From a virus: 50,775 nucleotides of DNA. Shown piece by piece: positions 24,460 to 32,477 of the stretch. The stretch's first letter is position 1, and each line of letters begins with the position of its first letter. The DNA is taken from the IMG/VR virus record IMGVR_UViG_3300015158_000015, positions 1-50,775 of that record; one strand, 5' to 3'. Under the pieces are notes generated by a model, which worked only from the letters and a program-made list of their open reading frames with translations, had not been told where the DNA came from and did no database searches. The position numbers and the translations under genes are program-made.

Positions 24460-25205
24460 GTCAGGCCCCAAGGCTCACAGATTGGCGGCGTGGTTTCATG
24501 GGCGCGGTTAGCGAACGACAGCAGGCGTTCTTTCGCGACCGTCGCCATCTTGTCGAAGCGATTGAGGCTCTGTTCCGGGAGCTTATGAATCGCGCCCGCG
24601 CCGAGATCGTGGGAGAGTTGGCACACAAGCCAGCGCTGCCAGGCTTGCCCCATGCGATGGATCACGGAGCCGGAGGGCTGATCGTCGCTCACGCCTGCGG
24701 GTGCGACGTTCGGCGCGAAGCGCTGCACCATGAGTTTGAGCGTGTAGACGTTGGTATCTGTGACCGCAGGCGTCGGATAGATGCGCAAGGTCGGCGCAAG
24801 CTCTCGATCGACGGTGAGCCATGCCGGCGGCCCGCCGGTGTCGGCAGGGAGCGAAACGTCCTCGAACTTCTGCTGGCTGGCGACTTCGACCGGCGTGCGA
24901 TTGCCGTTGGCGTCCTGCACCCATGCGTCGACGATGAACTGGATGCCGTCGGCTGGGAGCGTTGCCCCCAGCGCCGCATACAGGTCATAGCTTTGCGTGC
25001 CGTTCGTGATCAGCATCGAAAGCGTCGCGGGTTCGATCATCGAGAACATCCGCTCGGTTCCGACCATCTCGCCGAGCAACAGGTCGAGCCACTCCATGGC
25101 GCGGCGCAGGTGCTCGGGCTGCGGGGCGCTCTCGGTGACCGGGAACGCCCCGATCGCGCCGAGAGCGGCCTCGCAGATTTCGTTGGCCGAGAGGACGCGG
25201 GACAT
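24456..25205 (-). CDS. Head-tail adaptor-like protein (gp4-like)
   Basis: 249 residues. Starts SANEICEAALGAIGAFPVTES with a helical first part (LRRAMEWLDLLLGEMVGTERMFSMIEP), then a beta part (TNGTQSYDLYAALGATLP; PTLRIYPTPAV), then a helical C-terminal third. This helix-beta-helix layout and its place between coat and tail genes fit podovirus head-tail adaptor/tail accessory proteins such as P22 gp4 or T7 gp11. Identity by layout, not by motif. Confidence 0.55.
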   Translation of the reverse strand: MSRVLSANEICEAALGAIGAFPVTESAPQPEHLRRAMEWLDLLLGEMVGTERMFSMIEPATLSMLITNGTQSYDLYAALGATLPADGIQFIVDAWVQDANGNRTPVEVASQQKFEDVSLPADTGGPPAWLTVDRELAPTLRIYPTPAVTDTNVYTLKLMVQRFAPNVAPAGVSDDQPSGSVIHRMGQAWQRWLVCQLSHDLGAGAIHKLPEQSLNRFDKMATVAKERLLSFANRAHETTPPICEPWGLT

Positions 25206-25210
25206 CGGTG

Positions 25211-25750
25211 TTAGGCCGCGTCCTCAAGATCGGGCTCGGGCAGGAACTCGTCCTTGCCGACATCGGCCTCGCGCGAAACGTTGGCCTTGGCCGCCTTGAC
25301 CTTCGCTTCGATGATGAACGCGATCATCTCGCCGCGGACCGGCGCTTCGGCGAAACGTTCGCCGCCCGCCATCTCGAGCACGCGGGCCTGCAGCGATGGG
25401 GTGGAGAGTTCGTCGTAGCGCGCGATGGTCTCGTCCTGCGCCAGCACCAGAGTTTCGCCGGCGCCCAATTCGTCGGGCTGCTTGGGGCGGCGCTTGAATT
25501 CGATGAGGTTGCCGTCCTTGTCGACCAGCTTGAATGCGTCGTGACGGATAAATTTGATCGCGACGGCCTTCGGCAACGGGAGCGCTTTGCCCTGCTCGAA
25601 CGTGAACGACTTGACCATGCCGTCGATGATCTGCTCGTGGGTGCGCGGGCCGGACACAGCGGTGGTGTCGAGCACGAATAGGGTTTTGACTTCGGCCTTG
25701 GCCTCCGCCTTGGCGGCAGGCTTGGCGAGTTCTGCTTTCGCAGTGGTCAT
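25211..25750 (-). CDS. Virion-cluster hypothetical protein
   Basis: 179 residues from ATG 25750, with GAGG upstream; a TTG 15 bases earlier is less likely. Ala/Lys-rich N-terminus, then a compact region (FEQGKALPLPKAVAIKFIRHDAFKLVDKDGNLIEFKRRP) and an acidic tail (FLPEPDLEDAA). Similar small proteins lie between coat and adaptor genes in P22-like phages. Function unknown. Confidence 0.5.
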   Translation of the reverse strand: MTTAKAELAKPAAKAEAKAEVKTLFVLDTTAVSGPRTHEQIIDGMVKSFTFEQGKALPLPKAVAIKFIRHDAFKLVDKDGNLIEFKRRPKQPDELGAGETLVLAQDETIARYDELSTPSLQARVLEMAGGERFAEAPVRGEMIAFIIEAKVKAAKANVSREADVGKDEFLPEPDLEDAA

Positions 25751-25789
25751 GAATAACGTCCTCAATGGTGGGGGAGGCAGAAAGCAACA

Positions 25790-25811
25790 GGCCCGGCGTT
25801 GCGGCCGGGCC
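25790..25811 (-). terminator. Hairpin after the 226-codon virion gene
   Basis: Stem GGCCCGG/CCGGGCC (25790-25796, 25805-25811) followed leftward by a weak T-rich stretch (TGTTGCTTT). It may be a partial terminator or mRNA-stabilising hairpin in the late transcript. Confidence 0.45.
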
Positions 25812-25834
25812 CGTCAGTCGTTGATGCGTAGCGG

Positions 25835-26515
25835 TTAGATCAGCCGGTACGGGATCAGCAGAAAGCCCTTGCCGAGCGTTGTGCCGGTATCGAGCGTGTA
25901 GCTGATTGACTTGCCGGTGATGCTGTCCGTCATGAACGGCGCGTTCGTGGAGTAGAACGAACCGTTCACGCCGATCTTCAACACGGCCGTGGTCAGCGAT
26001 ACGTTGGTGCAGAGACCGTTCGCCGATCCGCCCGACTGGGACGACAGAACGCCGAACGCGACGTTCTGACCGGCATTCAGCGTGGTCACACGGACGCCCA
26101 TGCCGTGAAGGCGATCGAGCACGATTGCCTGCGCCGGGAAGCTGAAGCCCGTGTCCTTCTCGGTGTTGGCCACCGAATCCGCAATCGAGAACGGGACGGT
26201 GGCGAACTGCGTCTTGTCCCAGGTATCGATGAGGATTTCGTTCGGGCCGGAAGGCGCAATGCCGGTCATCACGAAGAACTGACCGCCGGGCGCCATGCCG
26301 TACAGATCGACCGTTGCAACCGAGACATCAACGAAGAAGTTGATGAAGCCGCGCGTCGGGGTGATCGGGTTGGCCAACGAGGCACCGGTCTTGTCGTAGA
26401 GCGTCGCCTTGTCGGGGGTGCCGGCGGTGCAGACTTGCACGGTTCCGCCGGCAGAGATGATGTTCGCGAGCGTAAAGCGATCCTGCATCTGGATGCGCCA
26501 TTCACGGTTAGCCAT
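25835..26515 (-). CDS. Structural protein, possibly capsid decoration
   Basis: 226 residues beginning ANREWRIQMQDRFTLANIISAGGTVQVC. Beta-rich, with GFINFFVDVSVATVDLYGMAPGGQFFVMTGI and a short C-terminal GKGFLLIPYRLI. It follows the coat gene directly and is flanked by hairpins, as often seen for abundant capsid proteins. No family recognised; a decoration or minor head protein is a guess from position. Confidence 0.55.
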   Translation of the reverse strand: MANREWRIQMQDRFTLANIISAGGTVQVCTAGTPDKATLYDKTGASLANPITPTRGFINFFVDVSVATVDLYGMAPGGQFFVMTGIAPSGPNEILIDTWDKTQFATVPFSIADSVANTEKDTGFSFPAQAIVLDRLHGMGVRVTTLNAGQNVAFGVLSSQSGGSANGLCTNVSLTTAVLKIGVNGSFYSTNAPFMTDSITGKSISYTLDTGTTLGKGFLLIPYRLI

Positions 26516-26552
26516 GGTGGGCTACTCCTTAGGGTGAAGCGATGAGGGGGAG

Positions 26553-26576
26553 ACGGGCCGGCGCATGCCAGCCCGT
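26553..26576 (-). other. Hairpin after the coat gene
   Basis: ACGGGC/GCCCGT arms with an inner GGC/GCC pair and ATGC loop, lacking a T tract. It is placed between the coat stop and the next gene and could protect the coat mRNA 3' end. Confidence 0.4.
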
Positions 26577-26590
26577 CAGGATGGGGAGGC

Positions 26591-27376
26591 TTAGGCCGCC
26601 GCCGCGGTCTTCACCGCGATGGTGCCGAAGTCCTGCGCGGTCGAGGAGTCGTAGATGCTCTTGAACTGCGGCTTGAGCATCCCGATCTTGCGGCCGACGC
26701 CGATGCCCTGGCGGTTCTGGTAGTCGGTCTTGTCCGACTCCCGCCAAAACATGTTGCCGATCATGGCAAGGCCCGCGGCCTGGCGGCCGAGCAGGATCGC
26801 CTGCGCACCGTCAACCGTCGAACCCGAACCCCACTTGGAGCTCGCGCCCAGCCCTAAGGTGTTGAACACCTTGGCGTGGCTGTAGAGGACCACGCCCTGC
26901 ACGACCGCGAGTGCGCCCGTGAACAGCGGATTGCTCTTGCCGGTCTTCTCGGCCGACCGCACGATGGTCTGGTAGGTCGGGTCGAGAACGAGATCGCGCT
27001 CCTGCTCCGGCGACATCACCATGCAGTAGTAGCCCTTGCCGCCGTCACGGATCGGATTGAGCCGCTTGCGGATGGCCAGTTGCTTGGCGCGCACGATGGT
27101 CGCCCAGGACATCTTGTCCGTGGTTGCCAGCGTGGCCTCGCTCGTCGCCGAACCCGCGTACAGAATGCGGTTCGAGGACGGAGCGACAACGTCCGCAGCA
27201 AAGCGCAGCGAAGGAAGCTGCGAGCCGGTGCGGGTCGTGCCGTCGAGCTTGAGCGTGTAGGCGCGGCCGGACATCGTCAGGAACATCAGTTCGTCGAGCT
27301 TGTCGGCGAGCCAGAACCCGAGCTTCTCCTTGCCTTCCTCGCGGAAGCGGATGACCGTGGCCTGCTCGGCCATTTC
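26591..27376 (-). CDS. Major capsid protein, exon 2 (N4-gp56 type)
   Basis: 261 codons, beginning EMAEQATVIRFREEGKEKLGFWLADKLDELMF. Joined to exon 1 (28174-28500) it makes a 370-residue coat protein of the DUF4043/N4-gp56 family. The family signature WLADKLDELMFLTMSGRAY is here, and RAGRDQSFFF-like plus QTIRIDQLRH are in exon 1. The splice point follows ACG at 27377: exon 1 ends on a full Gly codon and exon 2 starts on a full Glu codon, so the frame is kept (SKG-EMAEQ). Without splicing, this half would have no proper start. Confidence 0.88.
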   Translation of the reverse strand, partial: EMAEQATVIRFREEGKEKLGFWLADKLDELMFLTMSGRAYTLKLDGTTRTGSQLPSLRFAADVVAPSSNRILYAGSATSEATLATTDKMSWATIVRAKQLAIRKRLNPIRDGGKGYYCMVMSPEQERDLVLDPTYQTIVRSAEKTGKSNPLFTGALAVVQGVVLYSHAKVFNTLGLGASSKWGSGSTVDGAQAILLGRQAAGLAMIGNMFWRESDKTDYQNRQGIGVGRKIGMLKPQFKSIYDSSTAQDFGTIAVKTAAAA

Positions 27377-28173
27377 CGTTGTGTTCAACCGGGGTTCGCT
27401 ATTCCCCGGCCCGTCGTCGCAGCAGGTTTGCGCCGACCGCTGCATGTCGCCATGCAGACCAGACTATATCATCACCCAATGTGCACTTGGGTGCTTCGCG
27501 CTTCGGGCCGCTTGGCCCTACTCCCTTGCGGGATAGTCGTTGAACCTTCTCTCAGTTTGTGGGCACAGATGCCGCCATTGCGGTGCTTGCTAAGATTGCA
27601 GTTATAGCAAAGCACCTGAAGGTCATCCGGGAAGTCGTTGTCGATGATCCATGCGTAGAAATTGCCGGACCAACGAACCCCTCGGATATTCCTCCTGAAC
27701 GCCGCACCATCTTCCTTCATGTGGTCGATGGTGAGCATTGTCGGCTCTGTCTCTCCGCAGCAGGCGCACTTGAAGCCGCCGTAGGCGGCGAACACGCGCT
27801 CCTTGACGTCCGAGTACCACGCTTTCTTGATCGCCTTGCGTTTCGGAAGGGTCCGATCACGCCAGCGCTTCAGAATATCGCGGGCTCGCTGCGGGTTTTC
27901 AGCCCGTCGTCTTTGCTCCTTCGTCGCCTGCTTGACGCGATGACAAACAAGACAGGTATGTTGCCTGTACTGCTTGCCGCGGGTCTTCTTGCTGTAGACG
28001 GGAGCGAATTGATCGAGTGGCTTTATCTCGCCACACGACTTGCACTTACGTTCAAGCTGAGAGCTTGGCTGCTGATTGTCTGTCATAACCCTTATTAACA
28101 AGGATTAAGCAGGTTTTCCAGCAATTCACGAAGTTATCTACCGCCCATTACTGAGCGGTGGGGCTTAATGGTA
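27377..28173 (-). ncRNA. Group I intron in the coat gene, with HNH ORF
   Basis: Conserved core elements in order on the minus strand: P-like AATTGCTGGAAAACCT (28126-28111), Q-like AATCAGCAGCCAAGC (28077-28063), R-like GTTCAACGACTAT (27545-27533) and S-like GATATAGTCTGG (27470-27459). R and S pair as P7 (GACTAT/ATAGTC). P1 is exon GGGT with intron GCCC (28164-28161), giving the U-G pair at the 5' site. P10 is CCATT in the P1 loop with AATGG of exon 2. Two 3' hairpins follow (27440-27457 with a GCGA loop, 27389-27409). The intron ends in G. Layout resembles subgroup IA. Confidence 0.9.
27472..28086 (-). CDS. Intron-encoded HNH homing endonuclease
   Basis: 204 residues from ATG 28086 (AAGG upstream). 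The N-terminal zinc pair CKSCGEIKPLDQF with CLVCHR is followed by a basic helix. The nuclease core is FKCACCGETEPTMLTIDHMKEDG then DLQVLCYNCNLSKHRNG, an HNH finger with two CxxC pairs. It would cut intron-less coat genes to drive homing. The ORF begins between P and Q and its last 25 codons are encoded by the R element and the P7-adjacent region; its stop touches the S element. Translation and ribozyme folding therefore compete. Confidence 0.85.
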   Translation of the reverse strand: MTDNQQPSSQLERKCKSCGEIKPLDQFAPVYSKKTRGKQYRQHTCLVCHRVKQATKEQRRRAENPQRARDILKRWRDRTLPKRKAIKKAWYSDVKERVFAAYGGFKCACCGETEPTMLTIDHMKEDGAAFRRNIRGVRWSGNFYAWIIDNDFPDDLQVLCYNCNLSKHRNGGICAHKLREGSTTIPQGSRAKRPEARSTQVHIG

Positions 28174-28500
28174 ACCCTTCGACTTCACGCCGTGACGCAA
28201 TTGGTCGATGCGGATCGTCTGGGAGTCGTTGATGAGCGCTTCTTCGTTGTCGTCGAGCTTGTTGTCGCCGATGACACCGTCACTCGTCAGATCCATGACG
28301 AGCTGCATCACGCATTCGAGACCACGCTCGGTCTCGGTCAGTTCGGTCACCCGCTGGATGATCGAGCTTTTGTCGCTGTCCCCTTTGCCAACGAAGCCGT
28401 TGGAGAAGAAGAACGACTGGTCGCGACCCGCGATCCAGAGCTTGGTGGACCAGACCTTCTTTTGCGCGGCCTGGAGTGCACCGAAGTCAGTAACGGCCAT
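28174..28500 (-). CDS. Major capsid protein, exon 1
   Basis: 109 codons: MAVTDFGALQAAQKKVWSTK then WIAGRDQSFFFSNGFVGKGD and TIRIDQLRHGVKSKG. This is the N-terminal arm and first part of the N4-gp56-type coat protein. In the unspliced RNA the frame reads only two codons into the intron before TAA at 28165-28167. It starts after the scaffold gene and a strong hairpin. See exon 2 for the rest. Confidence 0.88.
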
Positions 28501-28524
28501 GATGGCACCTTCTTTAGAAAGCCG

Positions 28525-28546
28525 AAGGCCGCCCGGAGGCGGCCTT
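28525..28546 (-). other. Strong hairpin between scaffold and coat genes
   Basis: Nine-base arms AAGGCCGCC/GGCGGCCTT with a four-base loop, beginning at the scaffold stop codon. Only a short, interrupted T stretch follows, so it may be a leaky terminator or an RNA-processing/stability element that sets coat over scaffold expression. Confidence 0.5.
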
Positions 28547-29609
28547 ATGCGGCGGTGGCGCCGAGGATTTTCGCTTCAAGTCCGGGCATTCGTTTCAGCA
28601 GGTCGGCCATTTCCTCGTCGTTCATCGCATCGAGTGCTGCCGCTGACGGCATCCCGTCCTCTGCCGCGCCCGAGAGGGTGGACAGATTGAGGGGAGCGCC
28701 TGCGGCGAGATCGAGCTTTGCCGTCCGCGCTTGTGCGGCCGGTGAGAGGGTTGCCTTCTGCTGAGAAGCCGGTGGTGTCGCTTGAGACTGCTGCTGACTG
28801 GCCGGAACCGTGATGCCTGCCTTGGTTGCGCGTCCTGCCACGAGGGTCGGGCCGAGTTCGTCCATGAGCCGTGCCATCGTCTGGCGCAGTTCAAGGTCGG
28901 TCGCGGCCTTGTTCGAGGTGTCGAAACCCCGTTCCTTCATGTCGTCGGCTGCGCGCGCCCGAACGAACGCCCAATCGGCATCGGTCCCCACCTTCTCGAA
29001 CACATCCACCCAAGGGTGCTGTGTTACGGCTTGCTGGGTCTGCTGATGCAGATAGAGGCTGTCGTCGGTGCCGGTCGCCGCTGACGGCTTCGGGATTCTG
29101 GCGAGCAGGTTCTCCTCGCGGATAGCCTGTACCTTGTCCTCGATGTCGTCCTTGCGCTGCTCGAACTGCGCTTGAGTGATCTGGCCGTCGTCAAATTCCT
29201 TGGCGGCGGCGAGCTTCTCGGCACGAAGTTCGGAGATGCGGTCTTGCGGCGTGGGCTGCTGGGTCTGTTCCGTTTTCGCCGGTGTTGCCGGCTGAACGGC
29301 TTCGGCCCTGCCGCGCCAATAGGCGGCGTCCTGCTCGGCCTTGGTTGCGCGTCCGAGCACCTCGTCGAACCGCGGCTTTGGGATTGTCGGAACGGTGTGT
29401 TCCGGATCCTTGGCGGCAGTTACGGCAGGTGCAGCGGCGGCTCCGGCGGCGGGTTGTGGCGCCTCACCCCTGGCTGCTGCCTCCTCGACTTTGGCAGCGG
29501 CTTCGGCGGCTTGGAGCTCCAACACGTCAGGATCGGTCTCGACCGCCGGTGTCGGCGGGGCGGACTGGTCCAGTACCGGATTAGGCAGAGCTTCGGATTC
29601 GGTCGTCAT
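28545..29609 (-). CDS. Scaffolding protein
   Basis: 354 residues, highly charged and helical, with an Ala/Pro/Glu-rich N-terminal 70 residues, a coiled-coil-like middle (RISELRAEKLAAAKEFDDGQITQAQFEQRKDDI), a Gln-rich linker (PASQQQSQ) and a C-terminal helix (MNDEEMADLLKRMPGL) that could bind coat. It lies directly upstream of the coat gene, downstream of the portal, the standard scaffold place. No catalytic residues expected. Confidence 0.75.
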   Translation of the reverse strand: MTTESEALPNPVLDQSAPPTPAVETDPDVLELQAAEAAAKVEEAAARGEAPQPAAGAAAAPAVTAAKDPEHTVPTIPKPRFDEVLGRATKAEQDAAYWRGRAEAVQPATPAKTEQTQQPTPQDRISELRAEKLAAAKEFDDGQITQAQFEQRKDDIEDKVQAIREENLLARIPKPSAATGTDDSLYLHQQTQQAVTQHPWVDVFEKVGTDADWAFVRARAADDMKERGFDTSNKAATDLELRQTMARLMDELGPTLVAGRATKAGITVPASQQQSQATPPASQQKATLSPAAQARTAKLDLAAGAPLNLSTLSGAAEDGMPSAAALDAMNDEEMADLLKRMPGLEAKILGATAA

Positions 29610-29682
29610 TCACATTCTCCCAATGTCGCTGGGTGGCGGATACGCCCGAGAGGCGGCGGCCCTTTGCGGTGATGTCGCTCAC
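29581..29682 (-). CDS. Possible 33-residue ORF upstream of scaffold
   Basis: From GTG 29682 the frame reads MSDITAKGRRLSGVSATQRH and ends inside the scaffold start region, overlapping it by 29 bases. The composition looks protein-like but there is no ribosome-binding site. It could be a leader peptide or chance. Confidence 0.3.
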   Translation of the reverse strand: MSDITAKGRRLSGVSATQRHWENVNDDRIRSSA

Positions 29683-29771
29683 CGCGGGCGGGATCGTCCG
29701 AAGCTATTCGTCGGACGAGCGAAGTCCGCCGCAGGATCAGTGCGGCAGACGAAAACTGGTGATGAGCGGTG

Positions 29772-30326
29772 TTAGTGGATTGCGCTCGGTGCGCTCTGGC
29801 CTTGAGCGCGTTTGAATGTTTGCCCGTCTTTGAGATCGAGCGTCTGCCGGCTGTCGTCCCAGATCATCCACGCCTGCTCGCATTTCTGCGCGGTGGACAT
29901 GATGCCTGCTTCGACCACATCGGCGAAGGTGCGCAGCCCGTCGGTGCCAGCCTGCCATTCCAAGGTGAATTGCGGATCGCCGTCGGCATCGAGCCAGATC
30001 AGGCCGTAGCGGCGGTAGTCGGCATGGGTCGCGTCATGCAGAATGCTCTCGGCTGGCGCGGCACGCGGATGCGTGAATACCAGCACCCAGGCGCCGTCGT
30101 GGTGTAGTTCCTTGTTGAGCAAGTGCAGGATTGCGCCAGCCCATAGCAGTTGGGGCGCGACCGCCGGTAGCGAGCCCGGATGGTGCACAAAAAGGTCGCC
30201 GTTATCCCGCTCGATCACGCCGTAATAGCGCCCGTCGCCCTCCTCCATTTCGCCTTCAGCCTTGAACCGCCGCAGCAGATTGGCTCCGACGTTCTTGGAG
30301 AGGATGATGCTTTCACCGATACGCAT
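29772..30326 (-). CDS. Hypothetical protein next to portal
   Basis: 184 residues starting MRIGESIILSKNVGANLLRRFKAEGEMEE; mixed alpha/beta with HHPGSLPAVAPQLLWAGAILHLLNKELHHDGAWVLVF and an acidic-aromatic middle. No family recognised. It starts six bases after the portal stop, so it is co-translated with packaging and head genes. Confidence 0.5.
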   Translation of the reverse strand: MRIGESIILSKNVGANLLRRFKAEGEMEEGDGRYYGVIERDNGDLFVHHPGSLPAVAPQLLWAGAILHLLNKELHHDGAWVLVFTHPRAAPAESILHDATHADYRRYGLIWLDADGDPQFTLEWQAGTDGLRTFADVVEAGIMSTAQKCEQAWMIWDDSRQTLDLKDGQTFKRAQGQSAPSAIH

Positions 30327-30332
30327 GTGCCC

Positions 30333-32441
30333 TCAGTGCATTCCGCCGGGCAGCGCTGCCTCGGCCGGGGTCAAGCTCGGATTGCCGCCGTGCATTCCGC
30401 TCGGGGACGGCGCCATGTGGCCGCCGCTCGGTGCGGGTGCCGGTGCACCGTTCGGCGCGGGAAGCGCCGCGATCGCCGCCGGGTTGAGATGAATGCCGGC
30501 CTTCTCGGCCAACTGCGCCTGTCCGTCGGGCGGCAGGTCCTTGAAGTTGATGCTTTCCGATGGCGGCTTGGGCGGCGGTGGACCCTGCGGCTGCTGAAGC
30601 TTCTGCAGGCGCTCGATCCACTCGTCCTTGCGCGGCATCGACGACATGCCGATGATGAGGTCCGCGAACTGCGGCAACTGGTTGCCGAGCACCGGCCCGA
30701 TCTTTTCGAGAAGCTGCATCATCTCCTCGAACTGCGCGTTGGCGAAGGTCGCGGAGAGCGGCTGCTCGTCTACTTTGGTCGCGTATTTCCCGAGCGTAAT
30801 GTCGTTGATGATGCGCTTGCCGCCGCTCGTCGGGTCGGACAGCATCTGGTTGATAGCGACTTGGTCATCTTTCCCGTCGTCGCCGGTGATCCGGTAGATG
30901 CGGGCTTCCGTGTAGTAATTCTGGAAAATGTAAAGGTGGCGATGCCCGAGCAACATCTTCGAGCGGCGCAGGTTGTTCATGTACATTTGGACCGAGACGA
31001 CGGCCTGGCGCTGGCGCGCGAGTGTCGCGCGGCCCGAGGCGCCGGAGGCATCCACTTCGCCCAGCGCGCTTTCGTTCACGCCGGAAATGCGGCGCACATC
31101 GTCGTCGGCCGCGCGTTCCAGCTTCTCGTAGGCGATGGATGGCTGCGAGGCCCCAATCTGGGTCGGGGCGGGGGTGCCCTTCCTGTGCTTGACGGTCACG
31201 CCAGGCATTGAACCGAATTTCTTGAGGTTCCTCTCCTGAACAGGATCGAGGGACTCCTCCTCCCACATCCAGCCGCCGTTCGCGGTCTTTGCTTCAATCT
31301 CGATGCGCGCGTTGCGGCTCTTGTTCTTCTCTTTGTTCGGGTCGATCAGATCCTCGACCATGCCGCGCGTTACGCCGCGGCGGAAGTAAGGGAAATACCC
31401 GGTCTTGGTGAAAGCGTCGTAGTAGGACGGCGCGTCGTACAAATTGATGTCGCCCGCGATCGTGGTGAACTGGATGCGTTCGACCATGCGGCGCTCAACG
31501 CGCAGCGGGTTCTTCATCTGCTCGCCCCAGAGCAATGCTTTCTGGATGCGGTCCTTGTCCCAGCTCTCCGGCACGACTTCCTTGTCGCCGGTCTCAAGGT
31601 CGATGATGACGTTGCGCGGCTCGCGAACCTTGTGCTGGCATTCGATCAGGCGGATCGTCTTGCGGTGCGTATCGACGAAGTAGCCCATCGCGCCGTAGAA
31701 GTTATCCCAGAACGTGGTTGCGTCCTCGCGCTGGCCGAAGTAGCGCGACGGGGAAATCTCGTCGTTGACGAAGGCGTGGCCAGAGATCGGCGAAACCGGC
31801 GTCTGCCCCATCGTGAACGGTCGGATCAGGTCGGCGACCCGCTTGCCCAGCCCGGCCTCGATTTCGTCGATCGACACCATCTTAGACTCGATGATGTAGC
31901 CGGCCGACTCATTGAGGTCATAGGTGTCGGCATCGGGATCGGGATAGATGCAGAACGGGTCCGACGCCGTGGTCTTGATCTCGCCGAGGTCGTTCTTCTC
32001 GAAGTCGAGCCGCGTGTCGTACCAGCCGCGCCCCGTGGCGAGCCCGTCGAGAAACACCTCCACGTCCACGAAGTCGAGCATCGAACCGTCGGCAACCGCC
32101 TTCTCCAGCTTGCTCAGCGCATCGGCGACGCTATCGGTGGAGCGGTTATCCTGCCCCGGCTTGTGCGTGATGTCGGTGCGGTTGTTGCCCTGGTAGCCGA
32201 GTATCAGCCGCACGATCGGCGCGATGATGTTGAATTTGAAGTGCGGACGCCCTTCCGCCTTCAGCTTGGCGAGCTGCGTTGCAGTGTAGTGCCGCCCTTC
32301 CAGAAAGTCGTAGCATTCCTTCGCCGGCGTTGCCCAAGCCTCCTGCGCCCATAGCGCGCGCTGCCAGCGCTCCGCGTGCAGCAGAACCTTTTGCGGGTCC
32401 TGATTGGGCAGTTTGTTGAGGGCGACCGGGCCGAATTTCAT
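30333..32441 (-). CDS. Portal protein (P22 gp1-like)
   Basis: 702 residues, the usual length for P22-type portals (about 725). Seen: an N-terminal helical part WQRALWAQEAWATPAKECYDFLEGRHYTATQ, the RLILGYQGNNRTDI motif, GRGWYDTRLDFEKNDLGEI followed by DPFCIYPDPDADTYDLNES, and a basic central region, then a Pro/Gly-rich C-terminal tail (residues about 610-700). The portal forms the dodecameric ring at the packaging vertex that binds terminase and the tail adaptor. Confidence 0.85.
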   Translation of the reverse strand: MKFGPVALNKLPNQDPQKVLLHAERWQRALWAQEAWATPAKECYDFLEGRHYTATQLAKLKAEGRPHFKFNIIAPIVRLILGYQGNNRTDITHKPGQDNRSTDSVADALSKLEKAVADGSMLDFVDVEVFLDGLATGRGWYDTRLDFEKNDLGEIKTTASDPFCIYPDPDADTYDLNESAGYIIESKMVSIDEIEAGLGKRVADLIRPFTMGQTPVSPISGHAFVNDEISPSRYFGQREDATTFWDNFYGAMGYFVDTHRKTIRLIECQHKVREPRNVIIDLETGDKEVVPESWDKDRIQKALLWGEQMKNPLRVERRMVERIQFTTIAGDINLYDAPSYYDAFTKTGYFPYFRRGVTRGMVEDLIDPNKEKNKSRNARIEIEAKTANGGWMWEEESLDPVQERNLKKFGSMPGVTVKHRKGTPAPTQIGASQPSIAYEKLERAADDDVRRISGVNESALGEVDASGASGRATLARQRQAVVSVQMYMNNLRRSKMLLGHRHLYIFQNYYTEARIYRITGDDGKDDQVAINQMLSDPTSGGKRIINDITLGKYATKVDEQPLSATFANAQFEEMMQLLEKIGPVLGNQLPQFADLIIGMSSMPRKDEWIERLQKLQQPQGPPPPKPPSESINFKDLPPDGQAQLAEKAGIHLNPAAIAALPAPNGAPAPAPSGGHMAPSPSGMHGGNPSLTPAEAALPGGMH

Positions 32442-32477
32442 GTCACGGGCCGATGCCCAAGCCCCGGGAGGCCACGA

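Noticed and set aside
26591-27445. Coat exon 2 as a separate gene starting at 27445
   Set aside because: The first 23 codons are intron sequence of poor quality; the coat family continues directly from exon 1.
27377-28173. Intein instead of an intron in the coat gene
   Set aside because: The frame is broken by stops at both sides and no intein blocks (Cys/Ser start, His-Asn end) are seen, while group I core elements are clear.
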